NCBI GenBank assembly: GCA_027405735.1
Contig: JAPEHQ010000001.1
Span: 5,766,001 to 5,830,000 of the forward strand
Direction: 5' to 3'
Origin: Mucor racemosus
Taxonomy: Eukaryota > Mucoromycota > Mucoromycetes > Mucorales > Mucoraceae
Length of the DNA: 64,000 nt
Shown here: positions 25,180 through 37,569 of the stretch, piece after piece
Position numbering within the stretch: position 1 is the stretch's first letter
Layout of the letters: each line of letters starts with the position of its first letter
The notes under the pieces: model-generated
Databases searched by the model: none
Told to the model about the DNA's origin: nothing
What the model saw: only the letters and a program-made list of their open reading frames with translations
Made by a program: the position numbers and the translations under genes

Positions 25180-26100
25180 AGTGCGGAGTTTGAAACATAA
25201 AATTAAAAAAAATGCAAAAAATGATCAAAAAAATTTAAGCTCTTAAATGCGCAACAAACTGTATAGTAAGTTAAACTAGTGCCTTAATTCTTTCATGCAC
25301 AACTTTGAATTCTGCATCGAATGGTATAGATATTAGCAAAAGTTTTATCACAAAATTTACTGCAAAAGTGATGTGAAATTTTGACGCTTTTTCTGATTTT
25401 TTTCTTGATTTTCTGATAAATTTACCTAATAAAGCTTTTTTGAAGAATGACCCGTAAAATTACCTACAGATCAAGGTATTGCTTGCTACTATAACTACAT
25501 TTTTCGTGGAGAAATTTTAAAAAAAGTGTGATTTTTTTGGGATCCGAAAAAAAAAGGACCTGTGGATGCTCATGAAAAATGCCAGGATGATTTGGCCACT
25601 AATTTTTTCATACCTTTCTTTTTATTTCTTCATCAAAAATTGAGATATTTCAGAAAACTAAATTGCTATAGATAGATATGAATCAGGACTAAAACTTGAT
25701 TATAAAAAACGCGTTAGTCAATGTGCCCAAAATTCAGAAATTTGCGTCAAAGCATCGAAAAAAAAAAAGCAAAATATGAAATCGTGATTTTTTTTTTGGT
25801 CTCAAATAGGTCAAAGAACTATCCTAAAACAAGCAGATACAATTCAGAATCAACCCTGTATCTTGGTTTTTCGTCGAAATATGTCACAGTAAAGTTTTGA
25901 CTTATAAGCAGTAAAAAAATGAACTCAGATGCCTAAAGAGTTTATACTGAAATATAGAGCACGATAAATAGAAAAAATAAAAACTGGATTCAGCTTCAGT
26001 ATCGCAGGCATTACTTTGTATTTTTCATATTGCAGTTAAGTATCGAAAAAAATGAAAACAAGGTTCATAAAGCAGCCTAATTTTTAAAGTATGAAAACAG
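25180..26100 (-). repeat. diverged R-like repeat
   Basis: On the minus strand it resembles the middle of the R repeat. Shared words include an AATGATCAAAAAA block, CTTAAATGCGCAACAAACTG (compare CTTAAATGCTCATAAACTGC in copy C) and AACTTTGAATTCTGCATC. More diverged than the six main copies, and ends are uncertain. No coding capacity. Confidence 0.45.
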
Positions 26101-26851
26101 TGAATTTCACATTTCTGTGCGATAGAATTATTTTCAGGAACATGATACAACCATTTCATATTTCGCCCATTTTATAGCCCTCTAATATACTTCTGTTTAG
26201 ACCACTCTGTAGCATCAAGTTGGTTATGGAGGCAAACAATGCCTCAATCAAATTATGATTCCTTGTAGATTTACTCGTCTTTTCAAGTTGAATGCCAACG
26301 TTCCTTTAACCTTATTGCTTTCCATCGTCTAAAATGGTCATTTCATCACTCATCAGACCTATACTAGCACACATGGCCAAACTGATATGTCTCGTGGACA
26401 GTTGGAAAGGAAGAAGAGGAAGGCAAGAGTATCACAAGCAACTATTCCAGAACAAAAGATCTTGGAAAAAGCAAAACGAATTAAAAGCACTGGAATGGTA
26501 TCACTCGAATTCATTGTGTAACAAAGTATTGTTTATTTTATTTTGTACAGGGTTTTTTCTTACGCTTGCTAAATATAGCATGTAAAAGGGGCATTAATAA
26601 AGATAAAATATGTATAGGGATGTAAAATCAAAGAGTTGGGGACGTGTTTGTAAACAAATTAGGAAGGGAGGGGTTTTCGCTTTTGGTTTTCTTTTGTATA
26701 ATAATAAGAGTAATGTAGTAGTAATATGTAAAATTATAGAATTTCTAATTGATAAATCAACCAACTTTTTCTGTTGGAGCTTGTTAGGTATAAAACATGT
26801 ATAAATGGTAAGTTTGTAATAATATAATGTTAATAGTTGTCGAAGAGTTCT
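26101..26851. other. intergenic, nothing recognised
   Basis: An 83-codon ORF at 26334-26585 has biased Lys/Arg content but no domain and no splice partners. I do not call it a gene. The right end holds the 3' UTR of the minus-strand gene that follows. Confidence 0.35.
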
Positions 26852-27340
26852 TTAGATGCTGTGGACCAAGCTTTCGGCATATCTTTCCTGACGATTAGTT
26901 TGAATATCGATAGCTTTACCAGTAATCCAAAGAAGAGTAGTGACAGAGATACCAATATAGAAAAGAGTACCAGTTTGTAAGATTTCAGGGGCAGCAAAAG
27001 TAGATGTGTTCTTCTTTTTGGTGGTAGCGGTTGTAGATGCGGCAGCTTCAGCATTAGAACTAGAAGAAGCAGTGGCAGTTGCATCAGTGGTAGCAGAGCC
27101 GTGTCCAGATGAACTTGCTGAACCATGTTTACTAGAGGTAGTATCATCATCGGCACGACGAATCAAGTAATTGTGAGTTAATTCATTTTGAATGCTGTCA
27201 CTATCCATCTAAAAGGAATAATTATTAGTTTTGATTCTGTTATTGTTTGACTATTGTATTCTTACAATTTTAGTGGCAAAAGCAAAACCGAAAATAGCAA
27301 GGAAAAGGACCAAGAATGTAGTAGAAATAGTGAAACGCAT
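26852..27340 (-). CDS. small secretory-pathway single-pass membrane protein, function unknown
   Basis: Two exons (27340-27266 and 27208-26852) encode 143 residues. Exon 1 is exactly a signal peptide (MRFTISTTFLVLFLAIFGFAFA). The middle (residues about 45-95) is Ser/Thr/Ala-rich with scattered Gly and His and would be heavily O-glycosylated if exported. A predicted membrane helix follows (TGTLFYIGISVTTLLWITG), then a short basic/acidic tail with RQERYAE. The shape is that of a type I membrane protein with a mucin-like ectodomain. I do not recognise the family. Joining at the GT-AG pair is what supplies the signal peptide. Confidence 0.7.
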
Positions 27341-27854
27341 TGTTTTAGATTGACTAAGAAAGGGAAAAAGATCAGATAATGAGAATGGTCATTTTTGCGA
27401 GTCCTATTTATACCAAAAGATAAAAATTGTTACACATCTCTTTCTGAAGATCATTCCGCTTGTTGTTTTGATCAATTTATGAACCGCTGACACGGGTACC
27501 CCCACTTTTAATCGAGCCTACTGTTTTGGATTAAGATATTTGCGGTATCTGATTGTATAAAAAAATTTATCAGATTTATTTTTTATGGTTCCGCAATGTC
27601 GGGGGGGACCCCATTAATTTAAAAATGACGAATATGTGTACCAAACATTATTGATGGTGACATTTTTGGCAGCAAAAGCATATCTGAATCTTACGAAATA
27701 CTACTGATTTGCTCTATGTCCAAGCATTTTTTTATTAGAGTGTATATCATTGTTCGATTTCTTCCATTTAAAATCTACAGGTTTTCCATCAATCTCACTT
27801 TCAATATGGTGGTAGTTGGCTCCGAATGTCATACAGATAAACATTGCACAGATG

Positions 27855-27891
<37 letters not shown>

Positions 27892-29938
27892 CCTAAATGA
27901 AAAAAGAAGGTTCCGTTTTTTAACGGAAGGAAAATAAAAAGAACTAAAGATGGATAAAATAAAATGGTTACATCTAGGTCAATACAGAACCATGCTCTTG
28001 ATTTGATTTGATTTTTTTGTTTCTTTGATACCTTTTTAACGAAATCAGTGCATTCCAAACAGCTGATTTGGTTGTGAAAATGGTTCGATTTAATTCAATT
28101 TAAACGAGAACAATTCAAATCACCAACTAAAACAGACTTAAAAATATATGTGTACCACATAATTAAAATGATACTTTTATATATAATTGTAATTCGAAAT
28201 AGAAAGCACTGGTCTTAAACGGTCATTACATCTGATAAGAAGCTTTTTCTCGTTTGTGCAATGTTCTGTACTTGAAAATATTGTAAACAGCCAATGATGG
28301 CTGGAACCTTGATCTTAAAATTAATGATCCGTTTTTATTTTGTATATCAGGTTGCATATTATAATTCCATCTTTTCATAGGATAATCGTTTAAGATTATA
28401 AATATAAATTGTCCAGTATTAGTGTATTTGTATAAAAAAGAAAAATTAATAAAATACAATTATTTATAATATATATAATCGCAATTAAGCAATGTTTATT
28501 ATGCTTTTCATGATAGAAATAACTTATTAAATCGCAAGCCATGCAATACCCGGATCTCACATAGATGGAATAATAGTAAACCTACTTTTTTTTTCAATTT
28601 GATTTACATTATTACTCATAATGACTATACCTATAAACTACATTTCTGATTGAAACACTTGAAATAAAAAATCATGTATGCAATTTAAATTGGCAGATCA
28701 AACTTTTTGAGTTTTGTTTCCTGGAAAACTAAAAAGAAAAGCAACCCTTTTAACCGCTATCAAAGGTAATTAAATAGATCCTCCAGTAGCGCTACTATTA
28801 AGAATATCTACTAATCAGGATAATTTGAAGATCCATCTTATTACCTGGTACTTCCGCTTGACTGATTTTGTCTTGTCTTACTTTTACTCGGGTTAGCTCT
28901 TTTGTATTGTACACACAATGAAGGTTTTCGATTTATGCGGAGACATCTTTCTATTTGATATCCCACACTTTACTAACTTATATAATTGCCTTAAAACCAT
29001 GATTTCCATCTATCCCCCCCCACAACAACAACAACATCCCTGGAAACAAGATGTTCTTCTTTTTAGTACACATTTTGAGATAGGTCGGTAACACTAGCAC
29101 GGTTATGACTGAACGATAAGATGGGGCATCTGATATTGGGATTTGAAACAAATATAAAGTTACAGCAACACAACATCTACCTCAAAACCGTCTACAAGTG
29201 TGAATGATAGCTTTGGATATAGATGAGTATATGTAATGACATTTAGATATATTGTAACCATTTTATGAGATATGATTATATAATAGGTAGATGGAAATTA
29301 CTAGATGCAGTATTTAATATGTCATTTGGCACACATTGGCCCTCAAGAATGAGACCACTGCTATTTATCCTTGAAAAAGTAACTTGTATTCATTTCTTTA
29401 CATTACTCACCATTAGTAAATGATATACATCTTTCCAAAATTGACAGATGCTCTTGTAACAATAATATGTATCTTCCCGCCAAGGACATCAAAGAACAGG
29501 TCGGTGTATAAATGAATTGCACTTTAGCTTACGTGAACTTCCGTATATACGTGCTACATTGAAAGGCATGATTTAAACAAGTGATAAGGTCATGTTTACT
29601 ATAAAATTACACAATAACAAACATTAAAAATATTTGAAAAGAATATGCTTCATCTCTTTTCCATGATCGTCTATTTCGTAAAATAATCATGAGAAAAGAG
29701 TGGCTAACATTGTATGTTCAATAATTTTCATACCGACTTGGTACGCTGAATTGTACGACATTAAGCTGTAAAATGATTTAATGTGACATACCAATTACTG
29801 AAATCTTTGATAGTATGATAGGTAAATATGCCAATCTACATGGAAAGTAATCGTGTGTGTATATATATACATAAAGTTTACTGTAAGAAATCATACATAA
29901 TTGATTTTTAGCTTCCTGATGTATGGCTTAAACTTATG
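27341..29938. other. long gene-free region
   Basis: About 2.6 kb without a supported gene. It contains a run of about 38 A (27858-27887 and neighbours), a poly-G run near 27601 and a poly-C plus CAA run near 29013-29035. Short ORFs on both strands lack domains. I found no match to the R repeat or to the LTR families here. Confidence 0.4.
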
Positions 29939-29940
29939 TA

Positions 29941-30435
29941 CAGTCGTGATTCGATTTAGTAGAATCGTTGGGAGGGAGAAAGTGTCCACTAAATCGAATT
30001 TTCCACTAAATCGAATAAATCATTTTCCGTAATATTGGATCAAAAAATGAGAATAAAAAGGCGTTACTAGTTTATAGTATTAAATAATATTTTTAATAAA
30101 GGCTTTTCATATTCGAGCAACTGAATTGAACAGTGGATAACAAGAAATTTAATAAAAGACTGAGGTAAATTAGGCACGTGATTTGGTTACTCTCCATATT
30201 TCTTCTAATTTCATGGCTACCAGATCAAGTTATTGCCGGCTAAATACAGTTTTATCCAATAGTGTTTATATTTTACTAATATAGTGGACTGGTAGAAAAG
30301 AAATTGTCCACTATCCACTGAATCGATTCAGTGGATTTAGGCAGTAAAATTATTAAAAAAAAAACGGGAGATTTCAAATTGTCCATTAAATCGAAAATCC
30401 GTTATTTATGAGTCCACTAAATCGAATCACGACTG
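29941..30435. mobile_element. MITE (Tc1/mariner or pogo type), TSD TA
   Basis: 495 bp bounded by perfect inverted termini of about 20 bp (CAGTCGTGATTCGATTTAGT and its complement at 30416-30435), each next to the dinucleotide TA (29939-29940 and 30436-30437). The CAGT start and TA duplication are typical of the IS630-Tc1-mariner superfamily. Inside each end the word CCACTAAATCGAAT (or its complement) recurs as subterminal repeats. There is no transposase ORF, so it is non-autonomous. Confidence 0.85.
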
Positions 30436-30717
30436 TATATGCTTCTAAGAGTATATTTAAAGGATTTGTAATTCAACACATGATAACCCTTGCACTTGCT
30501 TGTAAATACTAATTCGTTATGTTTTTCAAAAAGATGTATACAAAACAAAATAATTTTGAAAAGACTTTACAATGCCATATAACAGCTTTAAACTGCCAAA
30601 ATAAAAGTTATTGAGCAGTGTTACGGATGATAAAGAACATTTTAAAGTTTGTAGAATCTGGAAAAAGTAAAATTCTGGCAGATAACAATTCTTTGAAGTT
30701 TGTTAAGCATAAATTTT

Positions 30718-32435
30718 AGTACCTGCTCAAGTAAAATTTGAATTTTCATAGTTTTCAGTCTTCAAAACCGGAGCGCGCCCTCTTTTCTATAACTAAACTC
30801 ATAATAAACACTTTTTAGGATATTCCTTGGACACTGTTGCATAGATGTAATTTGGTCAAATTATATTGCATATTCCTAAATTTATTCTATATCTCATGAA
30901 AAACTCATAACAGGTAAATTCACTGCTTTTTCCTTGAAAACCGGGCCCCACTTTTCATCTCTGCCCAACTTTTTTTTTCACTAAACAACGCCAAAGAAAA
31001 ATTATATGCCTATGTACCTGAGATGTCCGGCTTTAATTCAAAAACAAGTATCCGGAAATATCCTATTTTTTTTTGCAATTGGTATTGATTTTTCAATGCT
31101 AATGTTTCAGGTTTTTACAGATATTTCACTGTTAAAAATTAAATACTTCGAGGCTTCATATCTCTACGAAAAATTAAGATATAACGACGCTTTTTAATAA
31201 TAAAACTTACTTGCTTTGAAGCGCTCTATAACATATTTAAGTATAAAAAAATTCCGAGCGCTTTTATTTTTTTTTCATTTTTTTTTGACATTTTTGTGGT
31301 CGATTTCTAAATATTCATTAAATGGAGCAGTATTTTTTTTTTGTATTTATTGCATCAACCTTGTTGAGATCTCTCGGATCCAATTTAGTTTTTTTCAAAA
31401 TATTGATTTTTCGTGGAGATATCCTCAAAAATGTGTATAAAAAGGTACCTCCATTTCTAGCTTCCATTCCCCCCTTGTATACCCTCATCCCAAATTCTGA
31501 ATTTCAAAAAATTTTGTCAAAAATCTCGTTTTCTCTACGTAGAATGCATCTAGAAGGTTCAACAATAGCTCAATCAATAGATAATTTTTTTGGGTATTAT
31601 TTCCAATATTTACATTTAAAATATGTTTATAAAAAGTGATGCATATCTTCAAAAAACCTCCAAATTTTCAATTGCATTTTACGCAAAATTTTACGTGAAA
31701 CATTTTTTTTTATTTTGTTTAGATGGATGTAGAATCTAAAACTGCACATAAACCATTTAATACGCTATGTTGACTTGCTTTGCAGTTTATGGACATTTAA
31801 ACGATTTTGTTTTTTGAATCATTTTTTGTTCATTTTTTGTTCATTTTTTCTTATTAATTTTGGAACCCCGTTACTATAAGATTCAAACTGTGATGAGAAC
31901 TATTATTTTGATTATCTCGACAAAAAATCAATATTTTTTGCTTCAACAAAAAATACAGAATATCTTAAAGCTGGATCTATTTTGTGGAGAATACAAAAAA
32001 TCAATACCTCAATTTAAATGCTCGATTTTTAATGATCGATTTTAGGCCAAACTTGGTCAATTTTGGTCAATCTCTGGCCAGTGTGCTTATATTCTGGTAT
32101 TAATATTTCTACTTTTTCAAAGATATCAATGACTTATGGAGTGAAGATACATGTTGTCTAAAGATTTTACGTGATTCGATTAAATATTGGGCGAAAACAT
32201 TCGCAACCCATTTAAAATCCATTTGAAACCTACTTTTTACAACCGTAAAAAATCGATAATTGAAGCCCTCCTATCTCAGCGAATTTTGATCCTAATAACT
32301 CCCAACTTTACATGAGACCAATAGAGACTTAGTAAATCATGGAAACAAAAATTGTTTATAATCTTAAGGTATTATTCCTAATAATGAATTGGTAACAAAA
32401 ATTCCTATTGATTATCCCTCAGGTAATATCAGTGC
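30718..32435 (+). repeat. R repeat copy D, outer end of large inverted duplication
   Basis: Near full-length R copy starting at AGTACCTGCTCAAGT. From about 31140 onward it is the inverted partner of copy E (62437-63740), with visible differences few and some ORFs identical in translation (for instance 31860-32045 against the end of 62823-63101). It runs into a solo LTR at 32436. Confidence 0.8.
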
Positions 32436-33097
32436 TGCAATGAAATGACACCTTTTATAGACCAAAGTCGCCATTGTCATTTCAGAAAAATAACTGATCT
32501 CGATTCGTACCTGAATCTCGTTCCATAAGGACTGAGTTCCAATCAGATCCCAATAAGCATAACGAGAAAACTCTATATTGCTGGTGCCTGTAAAAGGAAG
32601 TATTCCTGATCAAAATACAACCTTCTACAACACGACACCTATGATATAAAGCTGTACTTATTTTGCATTAATAATATATTCCAAAGCTCCTGCTCATAAA
32701 ATCGCAGTTGTAGTAATTCTAGATAAGGAATCACATCCCATAAAAATAAGCTCAGTTGCATTTTAAACTATAACTGGAATGTTGAAAGATCAACATCCAT
32801 CTAATGTTATTCTATCATATCAAACAAAGTATCAACATCTGAACCAAGTATCTTATAAAAGAATGTCAATAAAAGACATTATGATTGTTGAACACCTGTG
32901 AAATAAGCATCAACACACAAACATCCACTATTTTACAATCCCTATAAATATAGCATACTTTATGAAGATATCATTCTTTTTCTTCAGATTTCTTTTAATC
33001 ACAATAAAACCGTGGAAAGACTATAATTGTATTTATCAACGCTTTTATTTTTTTATTTTATTTTTCATTTTTATAAAATTACTTCAATTTTATTGCA
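32436..33097 (+). mobile_element. solo LTR (662 bp), TSD AGTGC/AGTGT
   Basis: Ends are TGCAATGAAAT and ATTTTATTGCA, near-perfect inverted termini with TG...CA. The left flank is AGTGC (32431-32435) and the right flank AGTGT (33098-33102), one mismatch apart. The uninterrupted site is present in the opposite arm as CAGTGCTATTAATAG (complement near 62425-62440), which proves an insertion. CTATAAATATAGC (about 32942) and AATAAAACC (about 33003) give + sense. Confidence 0.85.
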
Positions 33098-33993
33098 AGT
33101 GTTATTAATAGACGCACTATAAAAAACGCAATTATATAAAAAAAAGCGATGGGAAGTACAATTATAACTCTTCTAAGTTTTTCCAAGATATATAAAATAA
33201 AGCAACGAATCATCTACTCGATGGATCATTGTGGTTATTTATCATATTAAATCACTACAGCCAAATTATGCTTCCCATGGGCATAATGATCTGCACAGAT
33301 GGGCAGAATAAATTTTTTTTTGCAGATAAGGCAGCCCGGATGAGCAAAGCAATGATATCAAGGTTTTTTATTCAGTTTATTAAAGTATATCAATCATAAT
33401 GTAATTAATAACATAGATAATTTAAATGGTTTAAAGTATATGTGAGTTACTCTTCTGATTCAACAGAATTGCCTTATTGACGAGATATGTCAATTTAAAT
33501 TGGGGGTTGGAAGATTTCTGCCCATGTTCTTATTTTGGAGACCAAATGGGAACAACGACAGCAACCTGTTTGGCAACACTAAAAGTATTTATGCCTTTGT
33601 AATAAACTGAAATCAAGTAGCAGGTACAATTACATGTTTTTCCTATTGTTTATTTGGAAATGAATTATTAACTGTTAATGTTAGGGTGCGTTATAATATC
33701 TTTTTCGAACAAAAAAAGCATCCAGGACTTAGTTATTTTGTTCCATTATTGTCTACGTTATAGTTATAATCAATACTTTTTTGGTCTAAAGTCGATATCT
33801 ACCTGCAGAAAAATTTGTGATTACAAAAGTATGTATAGTATTGACTTGATTTGAATGAATGAATAAACTCATGTTAGTCTATTTAGTTTCTAAAAAGTAT
33901 TTGTTTCTATTTAACTAGTGGCCAACAACAGCTAAGAAGAGGAAAGCAAGATGTTGTCTTGTATACCACTACCAATTATTATCTAAAAGGTAC

Positions 33994-34493
33994 TGCAGTA
34001 AAAAGGAGTAAAATTTTATAAAAAAAGCTTTAAAAGAGATACTGTTTAAATCCTTCTTTATTTAATTATGGATAATCTACAATAAAATACTATTTCTTCT
34101 TCTCTATCTATATTATTTGGTTATTGATATTTGTCTGGCAGTTGTTCTGTCGACTTTCAGTTATTCCGCAATTTTGAATATATTGTTGGGTTGTTGAGTC
34201 CTTGATTTACTTGATCAAGGGCGGTTCTTAAATTGGTTTTTGACAACCTTAGCTGTTAATCATGCGTCCAGAACAGTCCTTACTTGTTCTATTTGATTTG
34301 CATAAAATTTTTAGGTTTTTTTATTTATAATACAACACATTATGAATACACTTGGTATCTTTGATACATTAGAATATCATTCTTGGTTATTTATGGTTTA
34401 TATTCATAATTTCTTATTTGAATTGCATGGCATGGTTTCAAATGAGATGACTTTTAATTTATTATGTGGAGAAATACTATCTAGTTCAGCACA
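33994..34493 (-). mobile_element. solo LTR (500 bp), TSD GGTAC
   Basis: On the + strand it begins TGCAGTAAAAAGG and ends TTCAGCACA. It is flanked by GGTAC on both sides (33989-33993, 34494-34498). The opposite arm has the empty site (AAAAGGTACACCATAATTA, complement near 61325-61345). The minus strand carries AATAAAG about 65 nt from the end, so its sense is probably minus. A truncated relative is at 15009-15209. Confidence 0.85.
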
Positions 34494-34499
34494 GGTACA

Positions 34500-35450
34500 C
34501 CATAATTATTACGTATTAGCTTGCTAATTGATTTTACTAATAAATCAATTTTTATGGATCAAAAGTAAAGTCGTATTCAGTTCAAAACGCTTGAAACAAT
34601 TCAATTATGCTAACCTATATGGTTTATCGTATCTTGCTCATTCAATTGCTACATTTAATTTTAACATTTCGTTTATACTGCTAATCGATTCGTTCGTCCA
34701 TTAGAGTTAACTCACTATCCTTGATTAGAGTATCCATAATAACGGTCCATTATTGGCTCATCATGATGGTATGCAAAACTATTAAAAGGGATCGCCTAAT
34801 CTCAAGTTTATCTGGTTCAGCTGTTAATGCTAAACTAGCATCGAATTAGTTGTGTTGACTCGCAATAAAATAAGGCGTTTTATCAAGTACGATGTTGGCG
34901 TTTACCGTATTTTAGTTAAACTGAATAGAAAGAGGTATGGTTAATACAGATTGATTTATCAGAATATGTTTATATTAAATAAAAACTAGAAAATTTAATT
35001 GAGTAAAGAGATTGTCGTTTATTAAAAGGAAATAAAGAGGGTTTATATACTAATTAAGTTGAGGGAAATTATGATGTGATAAGGATTATAGGTGTTATCT
35101 ATTATACTAATGCGGCATGATGGTGGAACATCATGCTGTAATATCATGCTGAAACCGTGGTTCCGTTGATGTTTAATAGACTTGAATTTCTGTTCCTGAA
35201 CTATTGTTTTACTTTTGGATTTGACATCCGGTTAAGAATGACACATCACAGAGATCTATAAATGTGAGAGAGAACTCAGATCTATGAACACAAAAATATG
35301 ATATATGATCCAAATTGTAATGCTTCGTCAATCTGTACGAAATTTTTTGTGGCGATGCCTGGTGGTTGAAGCATAATTTAGGCATTTAATTGTCAAATGT
35401 ATCAAATCAAGATGAAGAAGTTGGTTGATTGATATAACAGATAATAAATG
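34500..35450 (-). repeat. LTR-like segment within left arm
   Basis: This part of the arm pairs with 60400-61310. In the right-arm + orientation it carries TATATAAACCC (about 60780) and TTTTAATAAACG (about 60807), an LTR-like promoter/poly-A order, but I could not set TG...CA ends. Short repeats of an ACAGCATGATATT unit occur beside it: two here, about four in the other arm. Confidence 0.4.
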
Positions 35451-35979
35451 CAATATCATTTATTAAATGGGTGAATGTAAATGTACAGTATAAAGCAGAG
35501 CTTACTTTTGAATGAAAGTACAGTACTATTAATTATTCTGATTAACATCAATAGGTTCAAAAAGCATAGTTAAATGCAATCATTGCTACTAAATCGCATA
35601 CTTTGATATGCAGAAAACCCTTGAAGTATTCATTCTTTTTTTTTTGGCAGTGCTACAAATTATCGTTTAATATGACTAAATATTAATAAATCAGAGAAAA
35701 TATAACTGGTAAAAAACTAACACCCAATGTACATCGAGGAGGTAAAGATTGATAAAAGATGCATTCATTGTGTAATGGAAATGGCAACATTTTGATGAAT
35801 AGAAATTACAGGGCCAAGATGTTTTGTTTTCCTCAGGATTTTTAAAATGATTTATTAAAGACATCATACTTCATCAAACTTACTTAGATGTTAAATACTC
35901 GCCATATGCGATTAGTATTATTAATTTTGGTTTTTATTTAATTACTGTATTATTAAAAATTAAGCTTTTCATAGCTTAT

Positions 35980-36260
35980 AACAATGACAATGGGATGTTT
36001 CTGATTCTAGATTGACATCTATAATAAGGCGGGCTGATGATACAATTGATACTACTGTAGATGAAACAAATAAATTTAGTTTATGGAACTTGAACCTTGA
36101 ATGAAAATACCAAGGAACCATTTGTAAGTACTTAAGTTGGTTCTGGTAATGCACTGAATAAATTGGCGTGGGACAAAGAGGATGGTAAAAATGCGGCAAT
36201 AGGTTCCAGTGATGGCCATGTTTATGTTTCTGATATTGGAGAAGTAAGACTAAAACTCAA
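35980..36260 (+). pseudogene. dynein intermediate chain WD-repeat fragment (left-arm copy)
   Basis: In the + frames, 36036-36105 gives DDTIDTTVDETNKFSLWNLN. After a frame break and an in-frame stop, 36139-36240 gives GSGNALNKLAWDKEDGKNAA then IGSSDGHVYVSDIGE. This matches the last WD repeats of cytoplasmic dynein intermediate chains (…LWNLN…, GSGALN-x-LxWD, A-I/A-GGSDG-x-V-Y-V-Y-D-I-G-E). The frameshift and stop make it non-functional. A plausible upstream piece (YLDVKYSP, about 35882-35905) may belong to it. An inverted copy is at 59575-59835. No complete dynein gene is in the window. Confidence 0.6.
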
Positions 36261-37055
36261 TGTAAATTACCTCTAAAGCAATAATTATAAAATAAGGCTA
36301 TATTATCATCAAATAAACTACCACACAATATGAAGAGGTATAAAGGTTTACAGTAATAAGCTTCAATCAAGTGGGTACAGCATCGTAAATTCTTGAAAAA
36401 GTTCTCAAGTATTATAAAATCTCTTATTTTTAAGACTTACAAGGCTTAGAAGCGGAATATTAATTTTAAAAATTATTTTTGTCCAGATCATCAATTTTGA
36501 CATTTTTTAATTTTTTTTTTCTGATTTTGCAAATCTAGAGTTAATTATACTACCAATTATAAAAACAAAAAATATACACATACACAGAATTTAGCGCTCT
36601 ATTTGCGCAATAAAAAATAACAAATATTTTTATTGCAAAATATTACATAAAAATTCTTTAATCAAAAAACCGTTTTTTGGCCAAAAATGCCAAGTTTCAT
36701 TACTTAAAATTTAATATTAAGCTTTTATCAAATGTATATTAGTCATGGCTACAATTTTCTCTCACAATGTAGTATATTTAAACGTTGATTTTGGTATCAA
36801 AATTTGATTTTTCTGTTTTTTCATCAAAATCATGAGTGTTGGTAAGGATAAAATGAGTCCCTAAAAATGTCCGCTACAAAGTCTGACTTTTCAGACTGAA
36901 CGTAGTTAAATATAAGAAAAGTTTAAAAAAAGCTCTTTTTTTATTTAAAACTTAGATATATACCACAGTATAAGAGACTTAGCCGTTGAATCTTGCTATG
37001 CTCAATTACGGCGTCGTTCTGCGGGCTCGCTTTTGCAATTTTTTAACGAATCTAT
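36261..37055 (+). repeat. inner end of left arm, non-coding
   Basis: AT-rich, closely matching the complement of 58760-59560. It includes the words TTGCGCAATAAAAAATAAC and AAACGTTGATTTTGGTATC. No ORF. Similarity to the right arm fades at about 37035-37055. Confidence 0.65.
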
Positions 37056-37569
37056 GATATTTACATCTACTCAAGGAAAAGCTAGAACTGGTTAAAAACT
37101 CACGAAATATTCCAGGAAAGTGATAAAATTTCAAATGGTACAGAAACAAAAATAAAAAAAGAATAAGCTAGTGTCTTGTATAATAACCGTAATAGTTTTG
37201 ATCGTAGCTGTACTTGAAAACAAATCTTCTTATAGCTGACAATCCTAAACTAAAATAGTAAGCTAAGTTTAAAGAAGGTTAATTTGCTTAAATTTTATGT
37301 GTGATAAAGTAGCATCTATAATCTTAGATTTGGTTTGCATATAAATTTAAGCAGTAAGTTTTATTTAAGCTTATGCTCGAGCAAAAACCGTTGTTGCTGT
37401 CACCTTAAAAGCTATAAACATATTTACAAATGATGATAATCGTAAATATATTGGCTCTTGCATGTATTTCTCTACATCAACAACCTATTGAATTGCATTG
37501 CTTGTCTATAATCTACATTAATAAAACAAATGTAATTTAAAAACTCATTATTCCAGTAAAAAATACAAT

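Larger units (their letters stand above)
31140..37055 (+). repeat. left arm of large inverted duplication
   Basis: Most of this span reads as the reverse complement of 58760-63740. Anchors are R copy D/E, the CATCTACTCGATGGATCA segment, the GTGGCCAACAACAGCTAAGA block at 33920, the TTAGCATCGAATTAGTTGTG-type block at 34830, the dynein-like fragment at 35.98-36.25 kb, and the CTCGCTTTTGCAATT end at 37030. Two LTR insertions (32436-33097 and 33994-34493) are absent from the other arm. Confidence 0.8.

Noticed and set aside
26334..26585. 83-codon ORF rich in Lys/Arg
   Set aside because: No conserved motif, no plausible splice partners, and a composition that AT-rich non-coding sequence can produce.
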